A stretch of DNA of 64,000 bases from Tepidiformaceae bacterium (GTDB lineage: Bacteria; Chloroflexota; Dehalococcoidia; Tepidiformales; Tepidiformaceae): the NCBI GenBank assembly GCA_958295975.1, contig OY282446.1, positions 1 to 64,000 of the forward strand, written 5' to 3'. The translations under genes and the position numbers were made by a program. Shown here piece after piece: positions 1 to 7,982 of this stretch. The notes under the pieces are model-generated. The model was not told the DNA's origin. It made no database searches and worked only from the letters and a program-made list of their open reading frames with translations. Within the stretch, counting starts at the first letter, position 1, and each line of letters opens with the position of its first letter.

Positions 1-567
1 GCCGACGCCGCCGCAGCCGACGACGGCGACGGTCTGCCCGGCGCGCACGCGGGCGGTGTTGGTGGCCGCGCCCACGCCCGTCATGACGCTGCAGCCGACG
101 AGGGCGGCGGCTTCCATGGGCACGTCGTCGGGCACGGGCACGAGGGCGTGCTCGCTGACGAGCTGGCGCTCGGCGAAGGCGGCCATGCCCGCGAACTGGG
201 TGACGGGCTGGCCCTGCATGGAGAGGCGGTCGTCGCGCCCGAGGCGGTTGGTGTTGAGGCAGAGGAAGGGGCGGCCCTGGATGCAGTTGCCGCAGTGGCC
301 GCAGGAGGCGACGAAGGCGATGACCACGCGGTCGCCGGGGCGCACGCGGGCGACCTCGGCCCCGACCTGCTCGACGACGCCCGCGGACTCGTGGCCGAGC
401 ACGGCGGGGCACTGCATGGGGTACTTGCCCTCCATGAAGTGCAGGTCGGAGTGGCAGACGCCGGTGGCGCTGGTGCGGACGAGCACCTCGGTGGGGCGGG
501 GCTCGTCCACGTCGATCTCCTCGATGACGAGGGGCTGGTCGACGCCGTACATGACCGCAGCCTTCAT
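1..567 (-). CDS. Zinc-dependent alcohol dehydrogenase, 5' part (runs off left edge)
   Basis: The first 189 residues of a medium-chain, NAD(P)-linked zinc alcohol dehydrogenase read on the minus strand; the C-terminal half lies outside the window. Visible ligands are Cys38, His59-Glu60 and Cys159 for the catalytic zinc, and Cys89, Cys92, Cys95 and Cys103 for the structural zinc. The start of the nucleotide-binding fold (GCGGVG, residues 184-189) is at the edge. The four-cysteine lobe places it with class III-like or general alcohol/formaldehyde dehydrogenases rather than quinone reductases. The ATG at 567 has an AGGAGG ribosome binding site about 8 nt upstream. It is divergent from the lamin-tail surface protein. 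Substrate cannot be read from this part. Confidence 0.9.
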   Translation of the reverse strand, partial: MKAAVMYGVDQPLVIEEIDVDEPRPTEVLVRTSATGVCHSDLHFMEGKYPMQCPAVLGHESAGVVEQVGAEVARVRPGDRVVIAFVASCGHCGNCIQGRPFLCLNTNRLGRDDRLSMQGQPVTQFAGMAAFAERQLVSEHALVPVPDDVPMEAAALVGCSVMTGVGAATNTARVRAGQTVAVVGCGGVG

Positions 568-597
568 GGGGGCCTCCTGCGTGTGCGTGGTGGGGCG

Positions 598-603
598 ATT
601 CTA
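598..603 (-). promoter_or_regulatory. -10 element for alcohol dehydrogenase
   Basis: TAGAAT on the minus strand, about 30 nt before the ATG and upstream of the AGGAGG ribosome binding site. No convincing -35 at 16-18 nt spacing. Confidence 0.4.
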
Positions 604-664
604 ACGGCACGGGGCGCGTTGCGGGGGCGTGGGGGGGCGCGGCGCGGCACTCGACGCAATCCGT

Positions 665-670
665 TAGGCT
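665..670 (+). promoter_or_regulatory. -10 element, leaderless type
   Basis: TAGGCT ends 7 nt before the ATG at 678 and there is no ribosome binding site between, so the transcript probably begins at or next to the start codon. The same geometry recurs at several other genes in the window. Confidence 0.45.
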
Positions 671-677
671 CGACCCC

Positions 678-2702
678 ATGAGACTGCCCCTGCTCGGGTT
701 CGTGGTCGCCGCAGCTGTTGCCGTCCTCGGGCTGGAAGCGGGCGCACTGGCGCAGGGATATGGTCCGGCAGCGCCGTGCCGGTGGTCGACCCCCTTCAGC
801 ACGCCGACTCCGGGAGCCACGTATCAGGCAACTGCTTCCATTCAACCGGGGCCGAACGCGAATTCAGGGGAGTTGGTCCTAGAATTTTTGAATGCGGACG
901 CCTCAATTATTACCAATGAAAACGACATTCATACACTTAACGGAACGCCCCAAAACCTGCTGGTGGAGCAGGTTGCGCGCGCAAATGCGGCATCCTTTCG
1001 TGCGATACTCAGGGTGACTGGCCCGGGCGAGTGTGATACGACGCTGATCGCGGGGCCTGCGATCACACTGGTCGCGCCAGCGCCTCCGGCAACGCCAGCG
1101 CTCGAACCCGCAGACCCGGAAGCGCCAGCGGACACCCGAACCCCCACACCCACGCCAACCCCCACGCCCACGCCCGTGCCGACGCGGGTGGTGCCGGGGC
1201 AGCTGCTGGGGAACGGCGGGTTCGAGCGGCTGGACGGGGACGCGCCCGCGGGCTGGCGGCATTCGGGCCTGCTCGGCGTCACAGACTCGGCCCACGGCGG
1301 ACGCTGGGCGCTCGCGCTGGCCTCGAACACGCCCGGCGCGAAGTGGGCGGACCGCGCCGCGCCGGTGGAGGGCGGGCGGTGGTACGCGGCCTCGGTTGTG
1401 GCGCGCATCGCCTTCGGGGCGGGGGAGGCCGCGCTGCGCGTCGCGTGGTACGCGGGGGCGGACGGGACGGGACGGCAGCTGGGGACCGTGGACGGGGAGG
1501 CGACGAGCGGCGAGCCATGGGCGGCGCTGTCCAGCGGGCCGGTACAGGCCCCGCTGGAGGCGCGGTCGGCGCGGCTGCGGCTGCTGTTGCGTCCGGCGGA
1601 CGGGGCCGCCATCGCCGCGTTCGACAACGCCGCCTTCGTGGCCACGAACGCGCCCACCCCCACGCCAACCCCGACGCCCACGGCGACGCCGACTCCCACG
1701 CCCACGCCCACGCCGGAACCAGACGCATCGTCCACGCCAACTCCCACGCCAACGCCGACTCCCACGCCCACGCTGGAACCAGAGGCATCGCCCACGCCCA
1801 CCGAATCGCCGACGCCGACGCCAACTCCCACGCCTACGGCAACCGCAACGGCAGTGCCGGAACCTTCGCCGACGCCGGAGGCCGCGCCCGCGCCGACCGC
1901 CGCGCCCGTTTCCTCCGCATCGCCAACGCCGGAGGCCATGCCAACGCCAGCGGCCACGCCTGTGCCGGAGCCGACGGCCACCCGTAGCGCGGAGCCGGGG
2001 CCGCTCACGCTGCGTCTCTCGGAGGTGCTCGCGGACGCGGCGGAGCCCGGGCTGGACCGCGCCCACGAATGGGTCGAGCTGGTGAACGTCGGCGACGAAC
2101 CGGTGAATACGGAGGGCTGGCGCATCGGCGACGACCGCGCGCTCGATCCGCTGCCCGCCGTGGAGGTGCCGCCGGGCGGCTTCCTGGTGGTGGCGGGCGC
2201 GGCGGCGGCGCTGCCGGCGGGGACGCTGGTCGCGCGGCTGGCGGACGGGGCCATCGGCGCGGGGCTGCGGAACGCGGGGGACGCCGTGCGGCTGGTCTCG
2301 CCCGCGGGGGCGCTCGTGGACGCCATCTCCTTCGGCGACGACGGGAGCGTGTTCACGCCGCCCCTGCCCGCCGCCGGGTCCGCCGCCACGCTGGGCGCGC
2401 ACGGGCACGGGGACGCGCCGGAGCGCGGGCGCTGGGGGCTGACGCTGGGGCCCTCGCCGGGCGCGCCCAACCGCTTCGCCGTCGCCGCCGGGACCGATGC
2501 CGACGATGACGCGGCTGAGCCCGCGCCCGCAAGGCCCGCCGCGGACGGCGCGCCGCCGTCGCCCGTGCGCTTCGAGCGGGGCGGGGGCAGCGCCGCGCCG
2601 TGGGTCGTGCTGGGCGCGGCGCTGGGCGCGGGGGCGACGCTGACGCTGACCGCGTTCGTGGGCGGGGCGCGCGCCCTGAACGGACGGCGCCGTGGCCGTT
2701 GA
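678..2702 (+). CDS. Secreted lamin-tail-domain protein with Pro-Thr linkers and C-terminal anchor
   Basis: A 674-residue surface protein. Residues 1-26 form a signal peptide ending in ALAQ. An N-terminal globular segment follows to about residue 140, then a short Thr-Pro linker and a second globular segment from about residue 171 that resembles carbohydrate-binding modules (Asn-Gly-Gly-Phe-Glu opening). A long Thr-Pro/Ala-Pro linker spans about 325-435. A lamin-tail-like domain (conserved HEWVELVN near residue 458) runs to about 560. A membrane helix near 645-665 is followed by basic residues, giving a cell-surface anchor. DNA around 820-1060 is visibly poorer in GC than the rest, so the N-terminal part may have been acquired. 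The end overlaps the next gene by 11 nt. Function is probably surface attachment or matrix binding; the ligand is unknown. Confidence 0.8.
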   Translation: MRLPLLGFVVAAAVAVLGLEAGALAQGYGPAAPCRWSTPFSTPTPGATYQATASIQPGPNANSGELVLEFLNADASIITNENDIHTLNGTPQNLLVEQVARANAASFRAILRVTGPGECDTTLIAGPAITLVAPAPPATPALEPADPEAPADTRTPTPTPTPTPTPVPTRVVPGQLLGNGGFERLDGDAPAGWRHSGLLGVTDSAHGGRWALALASNTPGAKWADRAAPVEGGRWYAASVVARIAFGAGEAALRVAWYAGADGTGRQLGTVDGEATSGEPWAALSSGPVQAPLEARSARLRLLLRPADGAAIAAFDNAAFVATNAPTPTPTPTPTATPTPTPTPTPEPDASSTPTPTPTPTPTPTLEPEASPTPTESPTPTPTPTPTATATAVPEPSPTPEAAPAPTAAPVSSASPTPEAMPTPAATPVPEPTATRSAEPGPLTLRLSEVLADAAEPGLDRAHEWVELVNVGDEPVNTEGWRIGDDRALDPLPAVEVPPGGFLVVAGAAAALPAGTLVARLADGAIGAGLRNAGDAVRLVSPAGALVDAISFGDDGSVFTPPLPAAGSAATLGAHGHGDAPERGRWGLTLGPSPGAPNRFAVAAGTDADDDAAEPAPARPAADGAPPSPVRFERGGGSAAPWVVLGAALGAGATLTLTAFVGGARALNGRRRGR

Positions 2703-4155
2703 ACGCCTGCAGAAGATCCTGTCGAACGCGGGCGTGGCCTCGCGGCGCTCGGCGGAGGCCATGATCGCCGCCGGGCGCGTGGCCGTGAACGGCGAGGTGC
2801 GGAGCGCGCCGGGGTCGCGCGCCGATCCGGAGCGGGACGAGATCACGCTCGACGGCGAGCCCGTGCGGCGCGACCGCTACCGCTACGTGGCCCTGCACAA
2901 GCCCGCGGGGACGCTCTCCACGGCGCGCGACGATCGCGGGCGGCCCACGGTGCTCGACCTCGTGCCCGCCGAGGGGCCCGCGCTCCATCCCGTGGGGCGG
3001 CTGGACCAGGCGAGCGAGGGGCTCATCCTGCTCACGAACGACGGCGCGCTCACGGACCTGCTCACGCATCCCCGCCACGAGGTGCGGAAGGAGTACCTCG
3101 TGGCCATCGACCAGCCGCTGGGCAAGCGCGGGCGCGAGCGGCTGACGCGCGGCGTGCGGCACGAGGGCGAGCGGCTGAAGGCGGACGCGGTGCGCGCGGC
3201 CAGCCCCGGCGGTCCCGACGCGCCCGCCGACCCGCGCTGGCTGCTGATCGCCCTGCACGGGGGCCGCAAGCGGGAGATCCGGCGCATGTTGGCGGTCGTG
3301 GGGCGGCGCGTGACGGCGCTGCGGCGCGTGCGCATCGGGCCGCTGGCGCTGGGCGGGCTGGCGGCGGGCGAAAGCCGCGAGCTCGCGCCCGCGGAGGTGG
3401 ACGCGCTCTACGCCGCCGCGCGCCGCCCGAAGCGGGGTAGCATGAAACGGGGCCCGAACCGCATGGACGCGCGCCATCCGCACCCGATCGCCATCGACGG
3501 CCCCGCCGCCTCCGGCAAGAGCACGCTGGGGCGGGCGCTGATGGAGCGGCTCGGGCTCGCGCTGCTCGATACCGGCCTCATGTACCGCGCGGTGGCGCTG
3601 GCGGCGCTGCGCGCGGGCGTGGACGCCGCGGACGCGGACGCCTGCGCGCGCCTCGCCCGCGAGGGCGGGATGGAGGTGGCCGCGCCGCCCGGGGGGGAGG
3701 CGCGCATCCGCCTCGCGGGCGAGGACGTGACCGACCTGCTGCGCGGCCCCGAGGTGGAGGCGGCGGTGAGCGCCTGCGCCGCCGCGCCCGGGGTGCGGCG
3801 CGAGCTGGTGGCGCGACAGCGCGCCTTCGCGGCGGAACGCCCCGCCGTGCTGGTGGGGCGCGACATCGGCTCCGTGGTGCTGCCGGACGCGCCCGTCAAG
3901 TTCTTCCTCGACGCGCCCGGGGCGGTGCGCGCGCGGCGCCGCGGCGAGCAGTCGGCGGAATGGGGCGAGCCGCGCACGACGGGCGAGGCGGGCCGCGACA
4001 TCGGCGGGCGCGACGAGGTGGACAGCACGCGTGCGCACGGCCCCCTGCTGGCCCCCGCCGACGCCGTCGCGCTGGACACGGGGGCGCTCGACCGCGAGGC
4101 CATGATCGCGGCGGCGCTGGCGGCCATCGCGGCGCGCGCGGGGCGTTCGCCGTGA
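2692..4155 (+). CDS. Fused 16S/23S pseudouridine synthase (RluB-type) and cytidylate kinase
   Basis: One uninterrupted 487-codon frame holding two enzymes usually made by adjacent genes. Residues 1-65 are an S4 RNA-binding domain. The RluB/RsuA-family catalytic domain follows, with Asp105 in GRLD as the expected nucleophile and the C-terminal GRKREIRRM motif. After a linker (about 240-262) comes cytidylate kinase, which phosphorylates CMP/dCMP: P-loop GPAASGKST near 270-278, GRDIG near 390 and the RDEVDSTR lid motif. GTG start at 2692. An internal ATG at 3442 (residue 251) in frame could initiate a separate Cmk, but it has no clear ribosome binding site. The stop overlaps the plsC start (GTGA). 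The order rluB-cmk-plsC is common; the missing stop between the first two is what is unusual. Confidence 0.88.
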   Translation: MAVERLQKILSNAGVASRRSAEAMIAAGRVAVNGEVRSAPGSRADPERDEITLDGEPVRRDRYRYVALHKPAGTLSTARDDRGRPTVLDLVPAEGPALHPVGRLDQASEGLILLTNDGALTDLLTHPRHEVRKEYLVAIDQPLGKRGRERLTRGVRHEGERLKADAVRAASPGGPDAPADPRWLLIALHGGRKREIRRMLAVVGRRVTALRRVRIGPLALGGLAAGESRELAPAEVDALYAAARRPKRGSMKRGPNRMDARHPHPIAIDGPAASGKSTLGRALMERLGLALLDTGLMYRAVALAALRAGVDAADADACARLAREGGMEVAAPPGGEARIRLAGEDVTDLLRGPEVEAAVSACAAAPGVRRELVARQRAFAAERPAVLVGRDIGSVVLPDAPVKFFLDAPGAVRARRRGEQSAEWGEPRTTGEAGRDIGGRDEVDSTRAHGPLLAPADAVALDTGALDREAMIAAALAAIAARAGRSP

Positions 4156-4805
4156 GCGGGGTGAAGGCGGCCTGGACGCGGGTCTTCTACCGGGGCAGCG
4201 TGCGCCTGTCGGAGGGCATCCTGTGGCTGATCGGGCGCTGGACGGCGGAGGGGCGCGAGCACGTGATCGAGGGGCCGCTCATCCTCGCCTCCAACCACCT
4301 CGGCAACGTGGACCCGATGATCGTCGCCATCGCCGTGCGCCGCCGCCACGTGCGCTTCATGGCCAAGGCGGAGCTGTTCCGGGGGCCGCTCAGCCCCTTC
4401 GTGCGCTCGTGGGGGGCCTTCCCCGTGCAGCGCGGCGGCTCCGACCGCGAGGCCATGCGGCTGGCCGAGGCGACCGTGCGCGGGGGCGGGATGCTGGGCA
4501 TGTTCCCCGAGGGCACGCGCAGCCCCACGGGCGCGCTGGGCGAGCTGCACGGGGGCACGGCGGTGATCGCCCTGCGCACGAACACGCCCATCCTGCCCTG
4601 CCGCCTGACGAACACGAACCGGCTGGGCAAGCCGGGCAGCCTGTGGCCGCGCCCGCGCGTCTCCGCGCGCTTCGGCGAGCCGATCGCGGTGCGGCGGGAG
4701 GCGGGCTCGCTAGGGCCGCAGGCGCGGGCGCTGACGGAGCGCCTGCGGGAGGCGCTGGAGGCGCTCGCCGAGACCGACCCGAAGCGGCAGGGGGATGCCC
4801 CGTGA
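4152..4805 (+). CDS. plsC: 1-acyl-sn-glycerol-3-phosphate acyltransferase (PlsC)
   Basis: A 217-residue membrane-associated acyltransferase that makes phosphatidic acid from lysophosphatidic acid. The catalytic HX4D motif is His49-Asp54 (NHLGNVD) and the glycerol-phosphate binding motif FPEGTRS is at about 118-124. A GTG start at 4152 is chosen because it overlaps the previous stop in GTGA; another in-frame GTG at 4161 is possible. It is coupled on both sides by four-base overlaps, so it belongs to the RluB-Cmk/DUF512 transcription unit. Confidence 0.9.
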   Translation: MSGVKAAWTRVFYRGSVRLSEGILWLIGRWTAEGREHVIEGPLILASNHLGNVDPMIVAIAVRRRHVRFMAKAELFRGPLSPFVRSWGAFPVQRGGSDREAMRLAEATVRGGGMLGMFPEGTRSPTGALGELHGGTAVIALRTNTPILPCRLTNTNRLGKPGSLWPRPRVSARFGEPIAVRREAGSLGPQARALTERLREALEALAETDPKRQGDAP

Positions 4806-6226
4806 AGCCCTCCGCGGGGGGCGTCGTGGCCGCCGTGGCGGAGGGCTCGCTGGCCGCCGAGGCGGGCCTCGAGGCGGGCGACGCCATCCTCGAAATCGAC
4901 GGGCGCGCGCTGCGCGACGCCGTGGACTACCAGTTCCTCGCCGCCGAGGCCGAGATCACGGCCCGCTTCCGCAAGGCGAACGGCGCGGAGGACCTGATCG
5001 TCTTCGAGAAGCACCCCGACGAGGACCTCGGCCTGGCCTTTGAGCGCGCCACCTGGGACGGCGTCACGGTGTGCGACAACCAGTGCTTCTTCTGCTTCCT
5101 CAAGGGCCTGCCGAAGGGGCTGCGGAAGCCGCTCTACCTGAAGGACGACGACTACCGGCTCAGCTTCCTGCACGGCAATTTCGTGACGCTCACGAACCTC
5201 ACGGAGGCGGACTGGGCGCGGCTGGAGGAGCAGCGCCTCAGCCCCCTGAACGTGTCCGTGCACGCGACGGACGCGGCCCTGCGGCGCAGGCTGCTGGGCA
5301 ATCCGCGCGCGCCCGACGTGCTGGCCCAGCTGGAGCGGCTGGGGGCGCTGGGGCTGCAAGCGCACACGCAGATCGTGCTCACGCCCGGCGTGAACGACGG
5401 CGAGGCGCTGGAGCGCTCCCTGCGCGACTTGACGGCGCTCCATCCGACGGTGCAGACGGTCTCCGTGGTGCCGGTGGGGGCGAGCCCGCGGCTGGAGGAG
5501 CGCGCGCTGGAACGCGACGGCGTCGCCCTGCCGCCGCCGGAGCGGGCCTTCGCGCGGCGGCTCATCGCCGTCGTGCGCCGCCACCAGCGCGCCTGCGAGG
5601 CGGCCCACGGGCGCAGCGTCGTGCAGTGCGCCGACGAGTACTACCTGGCGGCGGGACGGCCCCCGCCGGCGGCGCGGCGCTACGACGGCTTCCCCCAGTA
5701 CGAGAACGGCATCGGCATGACGCGCGCGCTGCTGGAGGACTGGCGGCGGCTGCGGCGGCGCTTGCGGGCGAGGCCGGAGCCGGGGCTGGCGGGACGGCGC
5801 GTGGCGCTCGCCTGCGGCACGCTGATCGCGCCCGTGCTGGAGCGGCTGGCGGCGGAGCTGTCCGCCGCGACGGGGATCGAGGCCAGCGTCCATCCCGTGC
5901 CCAACGCCCTCTTCGGCGAGCGCGTGAACGTGAGCGGCCTGCTGCCCGGCGAGGGGCTGACGCGCGCGCTGGCGGGCGTGGACGCGGACCTGGCGGCGCT
6001 GCCGCGCACGAGCCTCGACTACTTCGGCGAGCGCTTTCTCGACGGATTGACGGCGGAGGAGGCGACGGCGCGCATGGACATGCCCGCGGCCTTCGTCTCG
6101 ACGCTGGGCGAGGTGGTGGCGGCGCTGCGCGAGGGGCCCGTCGCGCCCGGCCCCGCCGCCGCGCCCAACGGGGCCTTCTGGAGCGAGTCCGGCGACGCGC
6201 TGCCGGAGGCGGGGCTGGAACGGTAG
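4802..6226 (+). CDS. DUF512 family PDZ/radical-SAM-like Fe-S protein
   Basis: A 474-residue protein of the DUF512 family. Residues 1-60 look like a PDZ domain (GSLAAEAGLEAGDAIL). A Cys91-x3-Cys95-x2-Cys98 cluster motif follows, as in radical SAM enzymes, and a DUF512 C-terminal domain includes a second nucleotide-fold-like segment around GRRVALACGTLIAP. Members are widespread in Firmicutes and Chloroflexota, often near cell-envelope or ribosome-assembly genes; the reaction has not been established. GTG start overlapping the plsC stop (GTGA). The usual der/engA neighbour is not present here. Confidence 0.85.
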   Translation: MKPSAGGVVAAVAEGSLAAEAGLEAGDAILEIDGRALRDAVDYQFLAAEAEITARFRKANGAEDLIVFEKHPDEDLGLAFERATWDGVTVCDNQCFFCFLKGLPKGLRKPLYLKDDDYRLSFLHGNFVTLTNLTEADWARLEEQRLSPLNVSVHATDAALRRRLLGNPRAPDVLAQLERLGALGLQAHTQIVLTPGVNDGEALERSLRDLTALHPTVQTVSVVPVGASPRLEERALERDGVALPPPERAFARRLIAVVRRHQRACEAAHGRSVVQCADEYYLAAGRPPPAARRYDGFPQYENGIGMTRALLEDWRRLRRRLRARPEPGLAGRRVALACGTLIAPVLERLAAELSAATGIEASVHPVPNALFGERVNVSGLLPGEGLTRALAGVDADLAALPRTSLDYFGERFLDGLTAEEATARMDMPAAFVSTLGEVVAALREGPVAPGPAAAPNGAFWSESGDALPEAGLER

Positions 6227-6227
6227 C

Positions 6228-6320
6228 GGCGAACGCAGCGCAATCCAGTGCCAGGCTGGGGCCATGCCGTGCGGGGCGAACGCAGCGTCCGGCAGTGCTA
6301 GGCTTGGGGCCATGCCGCGC
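6228..6320 (+). repeat. Imperfect tandem duplication of a promoter/start region
   Basis: Two copies of about 47 bp: GGCGAACGCAGCG begins at 6228 and again at 6275, and each copy ends in an A/T-containing hexamer followed by GGGGCC and an ATG (6264 and 6312). The second copy has an intact -10-like TAGGCT (6299-6304); the first has CAGGCT. The two ATGs are 48 nt apart and in frame. Confidence 0.75.
6299..6304 (+). promoter_or_regulatory. -10 element, leaderless type
   Basis: TAGGCT ends 7 nt before the ATG at 6312, identical in spacing to the site before the lamin-tail protein. It lies in the second copy of a tandem duplication, and helps choose 6312 over 6264 as the ferredoxin start. Confidence 0.45.
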
Positions 6321-6653
6321 ATCCGCGTCGAGCCGCTGGGCATTGAGGTCGAGGCTTCCCGCGGGGAGACGGTGATGGACGCCGTGGGCGCGCGCGGGTA
6401 CTTCTGGCCGGAGGGCTGCGACCGCGCGGGCGAGTGCACGAATTGCGCCATGGAGGTCGTCTCCGGGCTGGGGCGGCTGAGCGGCATGGGCCGCCACGAG
6501 CGCGCCAACCTCGTGCGCCAGCGCGGCGCGCGCTCCATCGAGGACCCGCGCCTGCGCCTCGCCTGCCAGGCCCACGTGGAGGGCGACGTGGTGGTGCACA
6601 AGCGCGGCGTGATCGCCGTCCACGCGGGCGGCGGCGGAACGGAGACGGCATGA
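6312..6653 (+). CDS. 2Fe-2S ferredoxin
   Basis: A 113-residue plant-type [2Fe-2S] ferredoxin carrying electrons in the cytoplasm. Ligands are Cys36, Cys42, Cys45 and Cys85 in the C-x5-C-x2-C...C pattern. The start at 6312 fits the family (MPRIRVEPLG) and the adjacent -10; an upstream in-frame ATG at 6264 would add 16 residues that are simply the translated duplicate of the promoter region. The stop overlaps the next gene in ATGA. Redox partner unknown; candidates are the upstream DUF512 Fe-S protein or the molybdenum-type nucleotidyltransferase's client enzyme. Confidence 0.88.
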   Translation: MPRIRVEPLGIEVEASRGETVMDAVGARGYFWPEGCDRAGECTNCAMEVVSGLGRLSGMGRHERANLVRQRGARSIEDPRLRLACQAHVEGDVVVHKRGVIAVHAGGGGTETA

Positions 6654-7255
6654 TTTCGAGCATCCTGCTGGCGGCGGGCATGTCCACGCGCATGGGCGAA
6701 CCGAAGGCGCTGCTGGACTGGGGTGGCGAGCCCCTCGCGCGCTACCAGATCCGGCAGCTGCGGGAGGCGGGCGCGGACGAGGTGATCGTGGTGCTCGGGC
6801 ACCGCGGCGACGAGATCCACCGCGAGCTGCGGGGGCTGCAGTACCGCGGCGTGCTCAACCCCACCTACCAGCTGGGGCGCGCGGGATCGCTGCGCGCGGG
6901 GGCGAAGGCGGTCAGCGCCGAGGCCGAGGCCATCGTGATCCTGAACGTGGACCAGCCGCGCGCGGCGGCGCTCATCCGCGCCGTCATCGAGGCGAAAGCG
7001 CGGGAGCCGTCCGCCGCCGCCGCGCGCCCCGCGCACGGCGGACGCCACGGCCACCCCGTGGCGCTGGCGGGACGGCTGCGGGGCGAGCTGCTGGAGGCGA
7101 GCGACGGGAGCGCGGGGCTGCGCGGCGTGCTCGCCGCCCACGCGGACGCGATCGTGGACGCGCCCTGCGGCGCGGAGTGCCTGCTCGACCTGAACACGCG
7201 CGAGGAGTACGAGGCCGCGCTGGCCGCGCGCGCGGCGGACGCCGCCGGGGCGTGA
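6650..7255 (+). CDS. MobA/MocA-like nucleotidyltransferase
   Basis: A 201-residue NTP-transferase of the MobA-like superfamily. The N-terminal nucleotide-binding signature is LLAAGMSTRMGEPKALL (residues 6-22), followed by IVVLGHRGDEI and an NVDQPR metal-binding segment near 100, with GRHGHPVAL near 127. Such enzymes attach GMP or CMP to molybdopterin, or nucleotides to other cofactors; MocA-type CTP:molybdopterin transfer is the nearest match by motif, but substrate cannot be fixed. Starts at ATG 6650 overlapping the ferredoxin stop, so it is translationally coupled to it. Confidence 0.75.
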   Translation: MISSILLAAGMSTRMGEPKALLDWGGEPLARYQIRQLREAGADEVIVVLGHRGDEIHRELRGLQYRGVLNPTYQLGRAGSLRAGAKAVSAEAEAIVILNVDQPRAAALIRAVIEAKAREPSAAAARPAHGGRHGHPVALAGRLRGELLEASDGSAGLRGVLAAHADAIVDAPCGAECLLDLNTREEYEAALAARAADAAGA

Positions 7256-7950
7256 GCGCCCGCCGCACGCCCGATCCGGTCCACCGCGCGGTCGTCTTCG
7301 ACCTCGACGAGACGCTGATCGACGGGCGCGCGGCATGGCGCTACACGCTGGAGGAGGCGCTCATGGCCGTGGCCAACCGGCGCATCGACGCGCGCCCGCT
7401 GGCGGGGGAGTACCGCCGCCGCCCCTGGCGGGACGGCCTCGCCATCGTGCTCGACGGCGCGGAGGAGCGGCGGCGCGCGGAGGCCCTGTGCGCGCGCATG
7501 ACGGCGAGCAGCGCGCTGAAGCGGCTGCTCGTGCACGAGGGCGCGGGCATGGCGCTGGACGAGATTCGCGGCGCGCGCATCGGCATCGGGGCGGTCTCGC
7601 GCGCGCCCCACGCCCTCGCCCTGAAGCAGGCGCAGGCGACGGGCCTCGACCGCTTCCTCGCCGTGCTCTCGGCCACGCCCGCGGGCGAACGCTGGGACCC
7701 CGCCGCGCGCGCCGCCGACTGCCTCGCGTGGTTCGGGCGCGCGCCGGGGGAGTGCCTCTTCGTGGGGGCGGACGGGCGCGACCTGGCGGCCGTGCGCGCG
7801 CTGGGGGCGGCGGCGGCGGGGGCGGGCTGGGCGGAGACGGCGGACGCGGGGGACGGCGAGGTTCGGCTGCCCGCGCCGGGGGCCGTGTTCGGGGCGCTCC
7901 TGCGCGGCCTCGGCGGACGCGCACTACCGCCAGAGGCGAACGGGGGCTAG
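7252..7950 (+). CDS. HAD-superfamily hydrolase
   Basis: A 232-residue haloacid-dehalogenase-like phosphatase. Motif I is FDLDETLID near residues 16-24 (nucleophile and general acid Asp). A cap region follows, and a motif IV-like FVGADGRD sits near 179. It starts at a GTG overlapping the preceding stop (GTGA). Its TAG stop overlaps the -10 hexamer proposed for gap. Substrate unknown; it probably ends the transcription unit that begins near 2692. Confidence 0.75.
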   Translation: MSARRTPDPVHRAVVFDLDETLIDGRAAWRYTLEEALMAVANRRIDARPLAGEYRRRPWRDGLAIVLDGAEERRRAEALCARMTASSALKRLLVHEGAGMALDEIRGARIGIGAVSRAPHALALKQAQATGLDRFLAVLSATPAGERWDPAARAADCLAWFGRAPGECLFVGADGRDLAAVRALGAAAAGAGWAETADAGDGEVRLPAPGAVFGALLRGLGGRALPPEANGG

Positions 7951-7953
7951 GCT
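7948..7953 (+). promoter_or_regulatory. -10 element for gap
   Basis: TAGGCT about 30 nt before the GTG of gap, with the ribosome binding site AAGGGGGG between. It overlaps the stop codon of the HAD gene. Confidence 0.4.
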
Positions 7954-7982
7954 TTGTCCAACCAGCGACGAAGGGGGGCACG

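Noticed and set aside
56-681. Two plus-strand open frames across the left edge.
   Set aside because: They are shadows of the minus-strand alcohol dehydrogenase, which has a complete set of zinc ligands and a ribosome binding site.
1640-1980. Short direct repeats resembling a minisatellite or CRISPR-like array; similar repeats at 33600-33780 and 55510-55640.
   Set aside because: They are Thr-Pro/Ala-Pro codon repeats in protein linkers, in frame and without unique spacers or cas genes.
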